In this document: positions 8,375-19,611 of the stretch, piece by piece
How the letters are laid out: every line of letters starts with the position of its first letter
Position numbering within the stretch: the stretch's first letter is position 1
NCBI RefSeq assembly: GCF_014196745.1
Contig: NZ_JACIEH010000002.1
Location: forward strand, 1,364,383 to 1,428,382
Length of the DNA: 64,000 nt
Direction of reading: 5' to 3'
DNA from: Sphingomonas kyeonggiensis
GTDB lineage: Bacteria; Pseudomonadota; Alphaproteobacteria; Sphingomonadales; Sphingomonadaceae
Position numbers and translations under genes: made by a program
The notes under the pieces: model-generated
The model's database searches: none
Seen by the model: the letters and a program-made list of their open reading frames with translations, nothing else
Told to the model about the DNA's origin: nothing

Positions 8375-10096
8375 ATGACCAAGATTGCCCGAAACACTGT
8401 CCTGGCAATGGCCATTGCACTGGTGCCGGTTTCGGCGAGCAGCGGGGGGACCGCCGAGCCCGTGCCCGAACTGGCGATCACCATCGCGCCCTCCGCGCCC
8501 GACGCCGCGCACAACGTCCCCTATGTCGATGTGACGGTGGTCACACAGGGCGTGCACCGCAAGGCCGGGGAAGACCTGTTCAAGCTTGCGCTGGTCGCCA
8601 ACACCGTGGTCACCAGCGGCAAGGACGTGCAGGGCCTGGCGATCACCGACGCCGCCGGCACGATCGCCGCCACGGTCAAGGATGTCGAGGAAGACGGCTC
8701 GAACCGCACCCGTATCTGGCAGGCGCCCCGCGCGATCGATGGTGCCGTGACTATCCGCTACCGCGTGCCGATCGATGCCGCCGCGCCGCCGCTCGCGCTG
8801 CCGCAATATGAGATGCGCACCGAGCTGGACGGCTTCTCCGCCGCCGCCAATGCGTTCGTGATCCTCCCCGCCGACGAGACCGCCCGCCGCGCGAAGATCC
8901 ACTGGGACTTCGCCGCTTATGGCCCGGGCGGCATCGGTGTCTCCAGCTTCGGCGTCGGCGACGTTACCAGCAGCGAGCCGCTGCCCGCATCGCGCCTGTC
9001 CTCGGTCTATTACATGGCGGGCAAGCCCGGCGTGTTCCAGGCCGGTGGCGATGGCTTCTTCGCCGCCTGGCAGGGCACGCCGCCCTTCGCGATGGACCCG
9101 CTGATGCACTGGGCGGGCGACCTTCATCGCTTCTACGGCAAGTTCTTCGGGTACATGCCGCCCAGCTTCGGCGTGTTCGGGCGCACCAATGTCCGCAACC
9201 CGGGCAGCGGCATCGGCCTGACCGACAGCTTCGCCTTCACCTTCAACCACACGTCGAAGCCCGACGACCTCAAGTCGCTGCTCGCGCACGAGATGCTGCA
9301 CAGCTGGGTGCGCTCGCTAGATGAATCGATGGACTCAGCGGGTGGGCTCGACCGCTCCTGGTTCGGCGAGGGGCTGGCCGTGCATTATCAGCGCATGCTG
9401 CCCTATCGCGCCGGGATGATAACCGCCGACGAATTCCTGGCCGACCTCAACGAGACCGCCGCGCGCTACTACACCAACATCAAGATCAACGTGCCGAACT
9501 CGGAGATCCCGGGCGGTTTCTGGAAGGACACCCGCATCCGCGTGCTGCCCTATGACCGCGGCTCGCTCTATTTCGCCGCGCTTGACGCCGCGGTGCGCAA
9601 GGCTTCGGCCGGCAAGCGCAGCCTCGATGACATGGTGCGGACGATGTTGGCGGTGCGCCAGGCCGGCAAGCCGATGAACGAGGCGCTGTGGCGTTCGCTG
9701 CTCAAGGAGCAGCTGGGCGCGAAGGGCGTCGCCGATCTCGACGCGATGCTCGCCGGCGGCACGGTCACCCCGCCGTCGGATGCCTTCGGTCCGGGCTTCC
9801 GCCGTGTCTCGCGCCAGCTGCGCCGGTTCGATCTCGGCTTCGATCCCGCCTCGCTGACCATCCGTCCCAAGCTGGTGAAGGGTCTGATCGCGGGCTCGGA
9901 GGCTGAGAAGGCCGGACTGCGGAACGGTGACGAGATCCTCAACACTTTCTCGCAGGACGGTCTCCAGGGCGACCAGACCCGCATGCTCACGCTCGAAGTG
10001 AAGCGCGGTACCGAGACATTGTCGATCCGCTATTTGCCACGGGGCGAGACGGTGGCTGCCTGGCAGTGGGAACCTGTTCCCAGACAGAGCAGGTGA
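8375..10096 (+). CDS. M61 family metallopeptidase with PDZ domain (glycyl aminopeptidase-like)
   Basis: A 573-residue exported protein: GGAGGAG precedes the ATG and a signal peptide covers about residues 1-22. Zinc-ligand motif HEMLH is at residues 305-309, with the third ligand likely Glu332 in WFGEGLAVHY, as in M61 peptidases. A PDZ-like domain occupies about residues 490-560 (IAGSEAEKAGLRNGDEIL). Family members release N-terminal glycine or act broadly on peptides in the periplasm. Likely monocistronic. With the S10 peptidase and amidohydrolase it adds to a peptide-degradation theme at this end of the window. Confidence 0.9.
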   Translation: MTKIARNTVLAMAIALVPVSASSGGTAEPVPELAITIAPSAPDAAHNVPYVDVTVVTQGVHRKAGEDLFKLALVANTVVTSGKDVQGLAITDAAGTIAATVKDVEEDGSNRTRIWQAPRAIDGAVTIRYRVPIDAAAPPLALPQYEMRTELDGFSAAANAFVILPADETARRAKIHWDFAAYGPGGIGVSSFGVGDVTSSEPLPASRLSSVYYMAGKPGVFQAGGDGFFAAWQGTPPFAMDPLMHWAGDLHRFYGKFFGYMPPSFGVFGRTNVRNPGSGIGLTDSFAFTFNHTSKPDDLKSLLAHEMLHSWVRSLDESMDSAGGLDRSWFGEGLAVHYQRMLPYRAGMITADEFLADLNETAARYYTNIKINVPNSEIPGGFWKDTRIRVLPYDRGSLYFAALDAAVRKASAGKRSLDDMVRTMLAVRQAGKPMNEALWRSLLKEQLGAKGVADLDAMLAGGTVTPPSDAFGPGFRRVSRQLRRFDLGFDPASLTIRPKLVKGLIAGSEAEKAGLRNGDEILNTFSQDGLQGDQTRMLTLEVKRGTETLSIRYLPRGETVAAWQWEPVPRQSR

Positions 10097-10586
10097 TGCC
10101 ACTGCGTGGCTGGCGAAGAAGCCGCCGGCACGGGGGCAAGCTTCCTGGACTTCGCGCGTGTGGGCGTGGAGGCGCTTCGCCGGGTCGAACGACAGCTCGC
10201 TAGGACAGCGTGCCCAGCGTACGCGAATTGCAGCCGAGAGCCCCTCCGGCCCGCATCCGGTCGTCACCATCGCGATTCAAGGTCGCACCGATCCGCACCT
10301 GCAACAACCGTGCCCGCTTTCTCTGTCGGATGCCCAAAAGGCGACAGTCGGGAAGCGGCCCACAAGCCGCCGGGCCGTTCTGCGCAAAAGCTACCGGTCG
10401 GCATCGCGCGCCAAAAGTCGGCCATCCGACCGCCCGACACTTTCCCGAAAGCCGACGTACGTCACAAGCCGCGATCGGCACGATTGGTGGATAGCGGCCC
10501 GTCCGCTCTGGAGCATTCGAACGGCATTTCATGGCGATCGTTCATGCGGTCGTCGGCGGACATCCTTTAGGGTGCGGGACCTCGTT
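10097..10586. other. Gene-free stretch
   Basis: No frame here has coding-like composition together with a ribosome site. It holds short GC-rich motifs (AAAAGTCGGCC, GAAAGCCGAC, GGGCCGTTC) resembling worn fragments of the palindromic intergenic repeat seen elsewhere in the window. Confidence 0.4.
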
Positions 10587-11905
<1,319 letters not shown>

Positions 11906-11909
<4 letters not shown>

Positions 11910-13627
11910 GGCCGCCGCAGCTCCATCTCGAAGCAGGCGCCCGCTTCGGAGGGCACGAGCCGGAGCACGCCGCCCAGGTCGGCCATGATGTCCTGCGCGA
12001 TCACCAGCCCCAGGCCGAGCCCGGTGGGCCGGCTGGTGACGAAGGGGGTGAAGATGCGGGCGACGACGTCCGCCGCGACGCCGGGGCCGTTGTCGGTCAC
12101 CGAGAGCCGGACCGCATCCGGCTGGAGCGTAAGCGCTACCTCCACGCGCGGATCGGTGCGCCCGATCAGCGCCTCGATCGCATTCTGGAGAAGGATGACC
12201 AGCACCTGCTCCAGCCGGATGCGTCCGCCCGTCACATGCAGGCCCGGCGGGATATCTGGCCAGATCATGAGGACGCGCGAAAGCTGATCCTTCAGGATCA
12301 GACGCGCGCCCTCCACTATGTCTGCGAGGGGCACGGGGCCGATCTCGCCGCTGCCCTTGCGCGAGAAGCCCCTCAATTCGTCCGTGACGCGGCCGATCCG
12401 CTCGGTGAGGCGCGCGATCGCCTTCAGGTTTTCGCGCACCGTCTCCGTATCGCCGCGATCGAGCAGCTTTTCGCCAGAGGTGGCATAATTGCGGATCGCG
12501 GCGACGGGCTGGGCGGTCTCATGCGCCACGCTGGCCGTGATCTGCCCCAGTGTGGCGAGGCGATTGGCCTGGCGCAGCGCGTCGCGCAACTCGGCCGCCT
12601 TCGCCTCGGCGCTCGCCCGGTCGCGCATCTCGCGGGTAAGGTCGGCGGTCCGTTCGGCCACGGCGAGTTCCAGCGCGGCGGTCTGTTCGGCGCGGCGGCG
12701 GCGGCGTTCCCGCACTGCCACGAGCAGGCCGACCAATGCGAGCGAGGCCAGCAGCGCGGCGATCCGCGCCGAGCGCACAGGGTCGCCGATCGCCTTTTGC
12801 TCCGGCATGCCGAGCACTACCCGCCAGCCCATCGCGTCGGGCGGCGTCTGTGCGAGGAGGAAAGTGCCGCCCCGCGCTGGCATTGCGATCCGCGTTTCGT
12901 CCAGCGGCCGGAACGGTGTCGGGAGTAGGGCGGCGATGCCGATGTCCGTGCCGACGCGCTTCGCGACGGCAGGGGCGATGGGTCGCGTGGTCGCAAAGCG
13001 CCAGTCGCGCCGGCTGGTGACGAGGATGATCCCCTGCGCGTTCGTGACGTAGGTGATGCCGCCCGCCGATCGCCACTGCCGCTCGATTCGATCGAACTCC
13101 AGTTTGACGACGACGACGCCCTGGCCCGTGGCGGTACGGCGCGTGAGGTAGAGGCCGGGAACGCGGCTGACCATGCCGAGCGCGAATTGCTCGCCCGCGC
13201 CGGTTGCGTGCGCATCGGTATAATAGCGGCGAAAGCGATAGTCGCGGCCGACGAAGGAGGTAGCGGTCTGCCAGTTGCTGGCGGCGATCGCACGGCCGCT
13301 CTCGTCGATCACGTAGATGGTGGCCGCGCCGGTCTGACCGGCGAGCCGCTGCAGCTTGCGATCGAGCAGATCGCGCGCGCCCGGCGCCCGCGCCAGCGCG
13401 GAGATCACGTCGCGATCGTCGGTGAGCGCCAGCGGCAGGAGCCGGAAACGCGCGATCTCGCTCGACAGCAGCGCCTGCCGCAAGCGCGCATCTGCCGTAA
13501 CGGTGGCTGCAAACGACTCACGCGCGCGTCGCTCCGCGACCAGACCGGCCAGCAAGATTGCGGAGGCGGCGAGCAGCATCGCGGTGAGCGCTGTGAGGGG
13601 CCAACGAACCGGTCCGACCATCCGCAT
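11906..13627 (-). CDS. dctB: DctB-like sensor histidine kinase
   Basis: A 573-residue membrane kinase. There is an N-terminal transmembrane helix (about residues 11-30), a periplasmic double-Cache-type sensor (RYYTDAHATGAGEQFALG region), a second membrane helix near residues 280-305, a coiled linker, then the HisKA H-box ASVAHETAQPVAAIRN with His369 and an ATPase domain (NAIEAL, DNGPGV, GLGLVIAQDI). The layout matches C4-dicarboxylate sensor DctB. Its stop overlaps the dctD GTG start, so the pair is co-translated; it is divergent from dctA. Confidence 0.9.
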
Positions 13628-13656
13628 AAGGCAGACTTACAGCGTTGCTCCCGGTT

Positions 13657-13708
13657 GTGCAATTATTTGCACTTCTAGGCGAAGTGATGTGCATGAAATG
13701 ATACATGC
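13657..13708. promoter_or_regulatory. Two dyads in the dctB-dctA intergenic region, candidate DctD sites
   Basis: GTGCAATTATTTGCAC (13657-13672) is a near-perfect palindrome with 6-bp outer arms. A second, looser dyad GCATG-N8-CATGC spans 13691-13708. Tandem dyads upstream of dctA are typical DctD binding sites. No -24/-12 element with correct GG-N10-GC spacing was found; two near matches have 11 nt. Confidence 0.45.
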
Positions 13709-13861
13709 TGCACCGCGCAGATGTAGATATATCATTGATATAAAATTGTTTTTTTAATGTTCATTGGTGCGTTTGTCCGCATCGACATGCCGCATATCGT
13801 CCCTCTCACCCGGACCGGCCGCCAGAGACCGCACCGAGAGAGGACGAAAGGTACAAAGACG

Positions 13862-15199
13862 ATGATGATAGCGCCCACCTCCGCCGATAGCGGCCCCGCG
13901 ACCCCGAAGCCCTGGTATACGCACCTCTACCTGCAGGTGTTGGTCGCGATCGCGGCGGGCGTTCTGCTCGGCCACTTCGCACCGTCCGCAGGCGAAGCGC
14001 TGAAACCGTTGGGCGACGCCTTCATCAAGCTGGTGAAGATGGTGATCGCGCCCGTGATCTTCCTGACGATCGTGACCGGCATTGCCGGCATGCGCGATCT
14101 CCAGAGCGTCGGTCGCGTCGCGGGCAAGGCCTTCGCCTACTTCTTGTTTTTCTCCACTTTTGCACTGATCGTGGGCATGGTCGTGGCAAATGTCGTCCGG
14201 CCGGGCGCCGGCCTGAACATCGATCCCGCTACGCTGGACGCTTCCAAGGTCAGCGAGTTCGCGGCCAAGGCGCACGATACGACGATCACCGGCTTCCTAA
14301 CCGGCATCATCCCCGAAACCTTCCTGTCCTCGCTGACCGAAGGCAATATCCTCCAGACTTTGTTCGTAGCGATCCTGTTCGGCATCAGCCTCGCGCTGGT
14401 CGGCGATCGCGGGACGCCGGTGCTGACCCTGCTCGAAAATATCTCGGTCGCCTTCTTCAGGCTGGTCAGCATCCTGATGCGCGCGGCGCCCTTGGGTGCG
14501 TTCGGCGCGATGGCCTTCACGATCGGCAAATATGGCGTGGGTGCGCTGGCCAATCTCGCCTTCCTCGTCGGCACTTTCTACCTCACTTCGCTGATCTTCG
14601 TGCTGGTGATCCTTGGGATCGTCGCGCGACTGTCCGGCTTTTCGATCTTCCGCCTGATTGCCTATCTGAAGGCGGAACTGCTGCTGGTGCTCGGCACCTC
14701 CTCGTCGGAAAGCGCGCTGCCGGCCTTGATCGAGAAGATGGAGCGCGCCGGCTGCCCCAAATCGATCGTCGGCCTGGTCGTGCCCACCGGCTATAGCTTC
14801 AATCTCGACGGCACGAACATCTACATGACGCTCGCCGCGCTCTTCATCGCGCAGGCGTGCAACGTGGAACTGACGCTGGACCAGCAATTGCTGCTGCTAG
14901 GAGTGGCGATGCTCTCGTCCAAGGGCGCGGCGGGCGTGACGGGCGCTGGCTTCATCACGCTGGCCGCGACGCTCTCGATCGTGCCGTCCGTGCCGGTTGC
15001 CGGTATGGCGCTGATCCTCGGCGTCGATCGTTTCATGAGCGAGTGCCGCAGCCTCACCAATTTCATCGGCAATGCCGTCGCGACGATCGTGGTGTCGCGC
15101 TGGGAGAATGCGCTGGACGAAGAGGCGCTGGAAAATGCGTTCGCGGGTCGGGTGACACGGGAGGAAGCACCCGTCCTCCGCGCCGTCGCCGCCGAATAA
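13862..15199 (+). CDS. dctA: C4-dicarboxylate/cation symporter DctA
   Basis: A 445-residue transporter of the DAACS/SDF family with about eight membrane segments. Diagnostic are the serine-rich re-entrant loop [16 protein letters not shown], the substrate region [21 protein letters not shown] and the late motif [18 protein letters not shown]. It imports succinate, fumarate and malate with cations. The start is placed at 13862 (or the adjacent ATG at 13865) with GAAAGG upstream; the open frame reaches further left but is not family-like. Divergent dctBD and a following porin fit one uptake locus. Confidence 0.93.
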   Translation: MMIAPTSADSGPATPKPWYTHLYLQVLVAIAAGVLLGHFAPSAGEALKPLGDAFIKLVKMVIAPVIFLTIVTGIAGMRDLQSVGRVAGKAFAYFLFFSTFALIVGMVVANVVRPGAGLNIDPATLDASKVSEFAAKAHDTTITGFLTGIIPETFLSSLTEGNILQTLFVAILFGISLALVGDRGTPVLTLLENISVAFFRLVSILMRAAPLGAFGAMAFTIGKYGVGALANLAFLVGTFYLTSLIFVLVILGIVARLSGFSIFRLIAYLKAELLLVLGTSSSESALPALIEKMERAGCPKSIVGLVVPTGYSFNLDGTNIYMTLAALFIAQACNVELTLDQQLLLLGVAMLSSKGAAGVTGAGFITLAATLSIVPSVPVAGMALILGVDRFMSECRSLTNFIGNAVATIVVSRWENALDEEALENAFAGRVTREEAPVLRAVAAE

Positions 15200-15227
15200 T
15201 CCCGCACGCTAACCCCAGGAGCCGTCC

Positions 15228-16760
15228 ATGAAGACGTCGCTGCCGCGGCTTGCTGCCGCCACCCTCTGCTTTGCCTCCGTTCCGGCGATCGCCCAGACCA
15301 CGACCGGCGAGGCGCCCAGCGTCGAGTCCCCGCTCCCGATCCGGCCGATGCCCGCACCGTCAACCTATCCGCGCGCGCCCGCCACGCCGATCGCCACCAC
15401 CTATCCGGCCGCCGCCGCGGGCGAAGGCGCTAACACCGCCGGATACAATCTGTCGCGTTGGGCCGAGGATTGGCGCGCGCTGCGCGATCCGAAGAAGCGC
15501 GACGATCCGCTCGATCGCCTGAAGTTCCTGCCGCTGGACAAGGACGGGGACGTCTATCTGACGTTGTCGGGCGAGCTTCGCCTGCGGATCAACAATACGA
15601 GTAGCCCCAATCTGCGCGATGGCCCGGACCAGAGGCAGGACATCACCCGCATCGTCGCCGGGGCGGACCTGCATCTCGGGCCGCATCTGCGAGCCTATGG
15701 CGAGATCGTGCATGGCGGCCTTGCTGGCACCAATCTTGGTGTGCCATCGGGCAATTTTCGCAACGATCTGGCGGTCCAGCAGGCCTTCGTCGAGGCGGAC
15801 GCGCTGATCGGCGGCACGGCGCTGGGCGTGCGCTACGGCCGGCAGGAATTTACCGACGGTCCCAATCTGCTCGTCTCCCAGCGCGATAATAATACGATCC
15901 GCTACACGCTGAACGGCGTGCGCGCCTGGGTGCGCGGGGCGCGGCTGCGGGTCGATATTTTCGATCTCAAGCCCACAGCCTATGGCAATGATGGCTTCAG
16001 TGACGATCGGACCGATGATGCCCGTCGCTTTTCCGGCGCCACCTTCGGCATCGTCCTGCCCAAGAGCTTCCTCGGCGGATCGAACCTCTATCTGGATCCC
16101 TTCGTCTGGCGGCGGCGCAACCGCGTCGGCACCTGGGGCGGACGGATCGGCCCGACGACGCGTTATTATGTCGGCGCGCGCCTTTGGGGCGATGCGGGCA
16201 GGCTTTCGGTCGACTGGTCGGCGAGCCACCAGTCCGGCCATTTCATCGATCAATCGATCGACGCCTGGCTGTTCACCGCCGCCAACACCGTCCGGCTGGG
16301 CAAATCGCGCAACGCGCCACGCGTCGGCTTTCATGCGGATTATGCGTCGGGCGGCGGCGCCTATGGCGGGCGCAAGCTGCGCAACGCCTACGCGCCGTTC
16401 GGGAACAACGTCTATTACAGCTACCAGCTGTTCCTGACGCCCTCGAACCTGATCGCGGTGGCACCCGGCGTGACCTTCACTCCGCTGGAGCAGGTGCGCT
16501 TCAACATCGAATATCAGTTCACCTGGCGCGATGACGTCCGCGATGCGGTTTACCGCGCGAACGGGCAGCCCTTCGCCGGCACGCAGAACGTGCCCGGTAC
16601 CAAGGTAGCCGAGGTTGCCCGCGCGCAGATGGTGTGGACGATCACGCCGCGCCTATCCGTCACCGGCCGGTACGAGCATCTCGCCGCCGGCCCCGTCCTG
16701 TCCCGCGCCGGCTTTCACAGCTCGGATTTCCTGTCCGGCTGGATCAGCTTCCGCTTTTGA
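15228..16760 (+). CDS. Alginate-export family outer-membrane protein (AlgE-like porin)
   Basis: A 510-residue protein with a signal peptide (cleavage near AIAQT), a proline/alanine-rich stretch of about 60 residues, then a beta-barrel domain with repeated amphipathic strands. The region from LSGELRLRINNTS through HGGLAGTNLG, RYGRQEFTDGPNLLVSQRDNN and a C-terminal ISFRF ending in Phe matches the alginate-export barrel family. It starts 28 nt after dctA with a CAGGAG site, so it is probably co-transcribed with dctA. In this setting it more likely acts as an outer-membrane channel for organic acids than for alginate; that role is inference. Confidence 0.8.
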   Translation: MKTSLPRLAAATLCFASVPAIAQTTTGEAPSVESPLPIRPMPAPSTYPRAPATPIATTYPAAAAGEGANTAGYNLSRWAEDWRALRDPKKRDDPLDRLKFLPLDKDGDVYLTLSGELRLRINNTSSPNLRDGPDQRQDITRIVAGADLHLGPHLRAYGEIVHGGLAGTNLGVPSGNFRNDLAVQQAFVEADALIGGTALGVRYGRQEFTDGPNLLVSQRDNNTIRYTLNGVRAWVRGARLRVDIFDLKPTAYGNDGFSDDRTDDARRFSGATFGIVLPKSFLGGSNLYLDPFVWRRRNRVGTWGGRIGPTTRYYVGARLWGDAGRLSVDWSASHQSGHFIDQSIDAWLFTAANTVRLGKSRNAPRVGFHADYASGGGAYGGRKLRNAYAPFGNNVYYSYQLFLTPSNLIAVAPGVTFTPLEQVRFNIEYQFTWRDDVRDAVYRANGQPFAGTQNVPGTKVAEVARAQMVWTITPRLSVTGRYEHLAAGPVLSRAGFHSSDFLSGWISFRF

Positions 16761-16781
16761 TCGCTTAGAAGACAGACCATC

Positions 16782-16917
<136 letters not shown>

Positions 16918-16925
<8 letters not shown>

Positions 16926-17058
16926 GAAGCGGCTGATGGCCGAGTGCTATGACAGCGACGGCATGATCCCGGAGGCCGGAAACGTCGAGCGCCTGACCGG
17001 CATCCTAGGGCGGCCGCTGAACGGCCATCGGGAGTTCGCGCTGGCTGCGGCTGGGTGA
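16918..17058 (+). pseudogene. Short coding-like remnant of unknown origin
   Basis: A frame beginning AYEKRLMAECYDSDG and ending GRPLNGHREFALAAAG before TGA has GC-rich third positions. The tail resembles the C-terminus of NmrA-like NAD(P)-binding proteins (LTGRPxRSxxEFA), but similarity is weak. It overlaps the end of the malic fragment in another frame, as expected at a deletion junction. Confidence 0.25.
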
Positions 17059-17320
17059 CCATGGCGTTTGCGCGGGAGGGGCGCGTCGGAGGGCGCGCCC
17101 CTTTGGGGGCGGCTACCCGCTGCGCGCGGCTCTATCGGCGCCTTGGCCGACCGAACTCCAGCTGTGCTGGATCTCGGCCCCGGCGGGTAATGATCCGCTG
17201 CCGGGCAGGGGAGGGCGGGGGACGTAGAGGATTGCGGAAGGCGGCTTTGCGTCCCAAATCTCGGCCATTCAGCGTGCTCGTGATCCAGCTCAGAAGCAGA
17301 AGTTGTTCAATGCATCGGGC

Positions 17321-17365
17321 GAACGACCGCAAACGCCCCAGTTGCGGACGTTCAGCAAACCGGAT
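17321..17365 (+). repeat. Internally deleted copy of the palindromic intergenic repeat
   Basis: GAACGACCGC joins directly to AAACGCCCCAGTTGCGGACG, fusing the left arm and right tail found separated in the full copy at 53081-53174. Confidence 0.45.
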
Positions 17366-17681
17366 CGAGCACCTCAAGGATTGTGCCCACCGCCACCAAC
17401 TTACCGCCTTCTTGAATGCGCCACTGCTTACCGGCTTTGATCTCCGGCTTCACGGCGGGGTAAATCAGTAAGTCGAGATCGGCCTGAATGGTTTCGCCCG
17501 GAGTGACTTGCTGGCCTGCGGGGAGTTCGATGAAGCCCATGCACATATCTCGGTCGTTTGGGCCGAAGAAGTTATGATTGGGCCTGTAGCTGCCTCCGCC
17601 TGCAAGCGGCGAAGCCCGACCACCCTCTTCTGCGGAGAGGAAACGGATGCTTGCTCTCACGCGAACCTGATCGTCCATCAT
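17352..17681 (-). CDS. Small EF-Tu domain III-like protein
   Basis: About 109 residues from ATG 17681. The protein resembles only the C-terminal beta-barrel (domain III) of EF-Tu: an IRFLSAEEGGRASPL segment, then YRPNHNFFG, a MPGD-like QQVTPGETIQADL stretch, and the closing KQWRIQEGGKLVAVGTILEV (EF-Tu: RFAIREGGRTVGAGVV). There is no GTPase domain, so it cannot be an elongation factor. Stand-alone proteins of this type exist in bacteria but their role is unclear. The 3' end overlaps a repeat remnant. The nearest neighbour, the ferritin-like gene, is divergent. Confidence 0.6.
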   Translation of the reverse strand: MMDDQVRVRASIRFLSAEEGGRASPLAGGGSYRPNHNFFGPNDRDMCMGFIELPAGQQVTPGETIQADLDLLIYPAVKPEIKAGKQWRIQEGGKLVAVGTILEVLDPVC

Positions 17682-17794
17682 CCCAACATTCTGTATGTGA
17701 AGGCCGCAGGAAGCAATGGCAGCTAACCACCCACTAGCCGCCGTCCACCCACCGCTTGAGTGAACGACGGCTTTGGTGATAGCTCGCGGATAGT

Positions 17795-17850
17795 TCGAAC
17801 GGAAATTGGGGCGCTTTGCCGCCTGACCGCCTTGAATTGCCTCTATCGGG
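17795..17850 (-). repeat. Inverted partial copy of the palindromic intergenic repeat
   Basis: GGAAATTGGGGCGCTTTGCC, then GCCTGACCGCC and TTGAATTGCC, match the reverse complement of the right half of the 53081-53174 copy. It lies in the 333-bp divergent region between the EF-Tu-like and ferritin-like genes, which otherwise shows nothing recognisable. Confidence 0.5.
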
Positions 17851-18014
17851 TATGAATGGCAGCGTTTGTCCCGAGGTTCAGTCAACCTGTCGAAAGGGCA
17901 TAGGGAGCCTGCCGCGTCTGACGAGGAAAACCACTTCCTGGAAGAGCTACAGGCTTCTGGCATGGTGGCCTACCGGTCGCCCGATCGGAGCGGTTGCTCC
18001 GGCGAGGAGCGATG

Positions 18015-19274
18015 ATGACCAAAAAATCCGACCATCCGGTAACCCGAGAAGGTCTGCTGCACGCGCTGTACGAAGCGGCGGAGCTCGAGCAGGATCTGAT
18101 GTGCACCTATCTTTATGCCGCCTTCAGCCTGAAGGATGGCGAGGAGGAGGAGGGATTGCTGCCGCAAGAGGCAGAAGCCGTCACCCGATGGCGGCGCGCG
18201 ATCATAGCGGTTGCCGTCGATGAGATGAGTCATTTGGCGGCGGTTTGGAACATCACTTCCTCGCTGGGCGGGGCGCCCCGCTTCGGGCGAACGAATTTTC
18301 CGCTCGAACCGGGCTATCTTCCGGCAAACATGGTGGTGAAGCTCGCCCCGTTCAGCGAAGAGGTGCTTCAACACTTCATCTATCTGGAGCGGCCGGACGG
18401 CTCCGATGAACCGGATGGCGAAAGCTTCGCACCTCCCGAAATAGCGGTGCGCACGCCCGTTCCACTTCGTCTGACTCCCACGGGCTATGACTATGCGACG
18501 ATCGGCGATTTCTACCAGCGCGTAGAAACCGATCTGCGTTCGCTGGTCGATCGGCTTGGCGAGCGCGAAGTCTTTTGTGGCGATCCGGCACTCCAGCTCA
18601 GCCGCACCGAAACCTGGCTGAGGGGCGCAACCGAGGTTGTCGATCTCGACAGCGCACTCGCCGCGCTCACCGAGATCGTGGTCGAAGGCGAAGGTGCTCC
18701 TGAGCACCGCGAGAATTCCCACTTCGCCCAGTTCCTCACGATCCGCGACGAATTCCGGGAGCTCAAGGCTGCGAACTCCGATTTCGCGCCGGCGCATCCA
18801 GCTGCGGTCAATCCGGTATTGCGCAAGCCGCCGCATCCCGAAGGGAAGGTGTGGCTCGAGAATCCTGAAGCGGTCGCGACCGTGGATGTGGCGAATGCGA
18901 TCTATGTGCTCGCCCTGCGTCTCCTGGCCGGAGCCTACGCCGTACCGCGGCCGGACGCACGCAAGGCGTTATATACCGGTTGTGCCATTGCGCTGATGCA
19001 CGCCATCGATGCGATGGGTACGCGCGCTGCGCGGCTTCCCGCCGGGCCTTCGAACCCCGGCTGCAATGCAGGCGTGTCGTTTACGGCGCTGCGGGAAGCA
19101 TCCGCGCTTCCGCAGGGGCCGAGCGCTCACAAGCTATATGTGGAGCGGATGGACGAGCTCTACGCTGCAGTCGATGCGATGGATGTAGCGGACCCCAAAT
19201 GCGCCCATGTCGGGCAGATCCTGCAGAGCCAGGCGGCACGCCTGCGCTCCACGCCGGACGATTCGGTCGCCTAA
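18015..19274 (+). CDS. Ferritin-like domain protein (VioB/iminophenyl-pyruvate dimer synthase-type)
   Basis: About 419 residues; GAGGAG sits just upstream of tandem ATGs at 18012 and 18015. The N-terminal half fits the ferritin-like domain found at the end of VioB and in stand-alone proteins: helix ELEQDLMCTYLYAAFSLKD, then AIIAVAVDEMSHLAAVWNIT supplying carboxylate and His ligands, and GRTNFPLEPGYLPANM. A second helical region follows (VATVDVANAIYVLALRLLAG). In violacein and indolocarbazole synthesis related enzymes couple imines, but no other pathway gene is present, so its oxidative chemistry is unknown. No partner gene on the same strand nearby. Confidence 0.75.
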   Translation: MTKKSDHPVTREGLLHALYEAAELEQDLMCTYLYAAFSLKDGEEEEGLLPQEAEAVTRWRRAIIAVAVDEMSHLAAVWNITSSLGGAPRFGRTNFPLEPGYLPANMVVKLAPFSEEVLQHFIYLERPDGSDEPDGESFAPPEIAVRTPVPLRLTPTGYDYATIGDFYQRVETDLRSLVDRLGEREVFCGDPALQLSRTETWLRGATEVVDLDSALAALTEIVVEGEGAPEHRENSHFAQFLTIRDEFRELKAANSDFAPAHPAAVNPVLRKPPHPEGKVWLENPEAVATVDVANAIYVLALRLLAGAYAVPRPDARKALYTGCAIALMHAIDAMGTRAARLPAGPSNPGCNAGVSFTALREASALPQGPSAHKLYVERMDELYAAVDAMDVADPKCAHVGQILQSQAARLRSTPDDSVA

Positions 19275-19611
19275 CGTCGAGGCGTCAACTTGGACCTGCC
19301 CCGTTCCCCCAGTGGGCGTGAGCGGGAGCGATGGGTTCTGGCACTCTCGCCCGGCTCGTGTACGTTCGCGAATTCCGCAGTCAGCACCTACGTTACGATG
19401 TCGGCTTTCGGGATCGGCGCACTGCCTCGGCTATGACCGGCTCTGGGGCGCTTTGCTGGCGGAAGGCTTATCGCGGGCCAAGCCAAGCTTCCAGGCCGAT
19501 CGCCACAAGAGCATCCCTTGCGGCTGTAGGGACGTCAGGCGTAGCACGGCCTATTCGCTGGGCATCTGCCTTCAACCAACGCAGCCTGATAGTCTTAGAC
19601 AGGGAGCCACA
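19275..19611. other. Gene-free stretch with worn repeat fragments
   Basis: No coding-like frame with a start. CTCTGGGGCGCTTTGCTGGC and ATGTCGGCTTTC resemble decayed pieces of the palindromic intergenic repeat in reverse orientation. Confidence 0.3.

Noticed and set aside
9335..10270. Minus-strand frame covering the M61 3' end and the following gap
   Set aside because: Mostly a shadow of the peptidase gene. The extension past 10096 has no start signal or recognisable domain.
13681..13800. Possible sigma-54 promoter for dctA
   Set aside because: The GG-to-GC spacing is 11 rather than 10 in the two near matches, and the regulator lacks GAFTGA.
17994..18011. Upstream in-frame start for the ferritin-like gene
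   Set aside because: The GAGGAG ribosome site overlaps this segment and fits the ATGs at 18012/18015 better.
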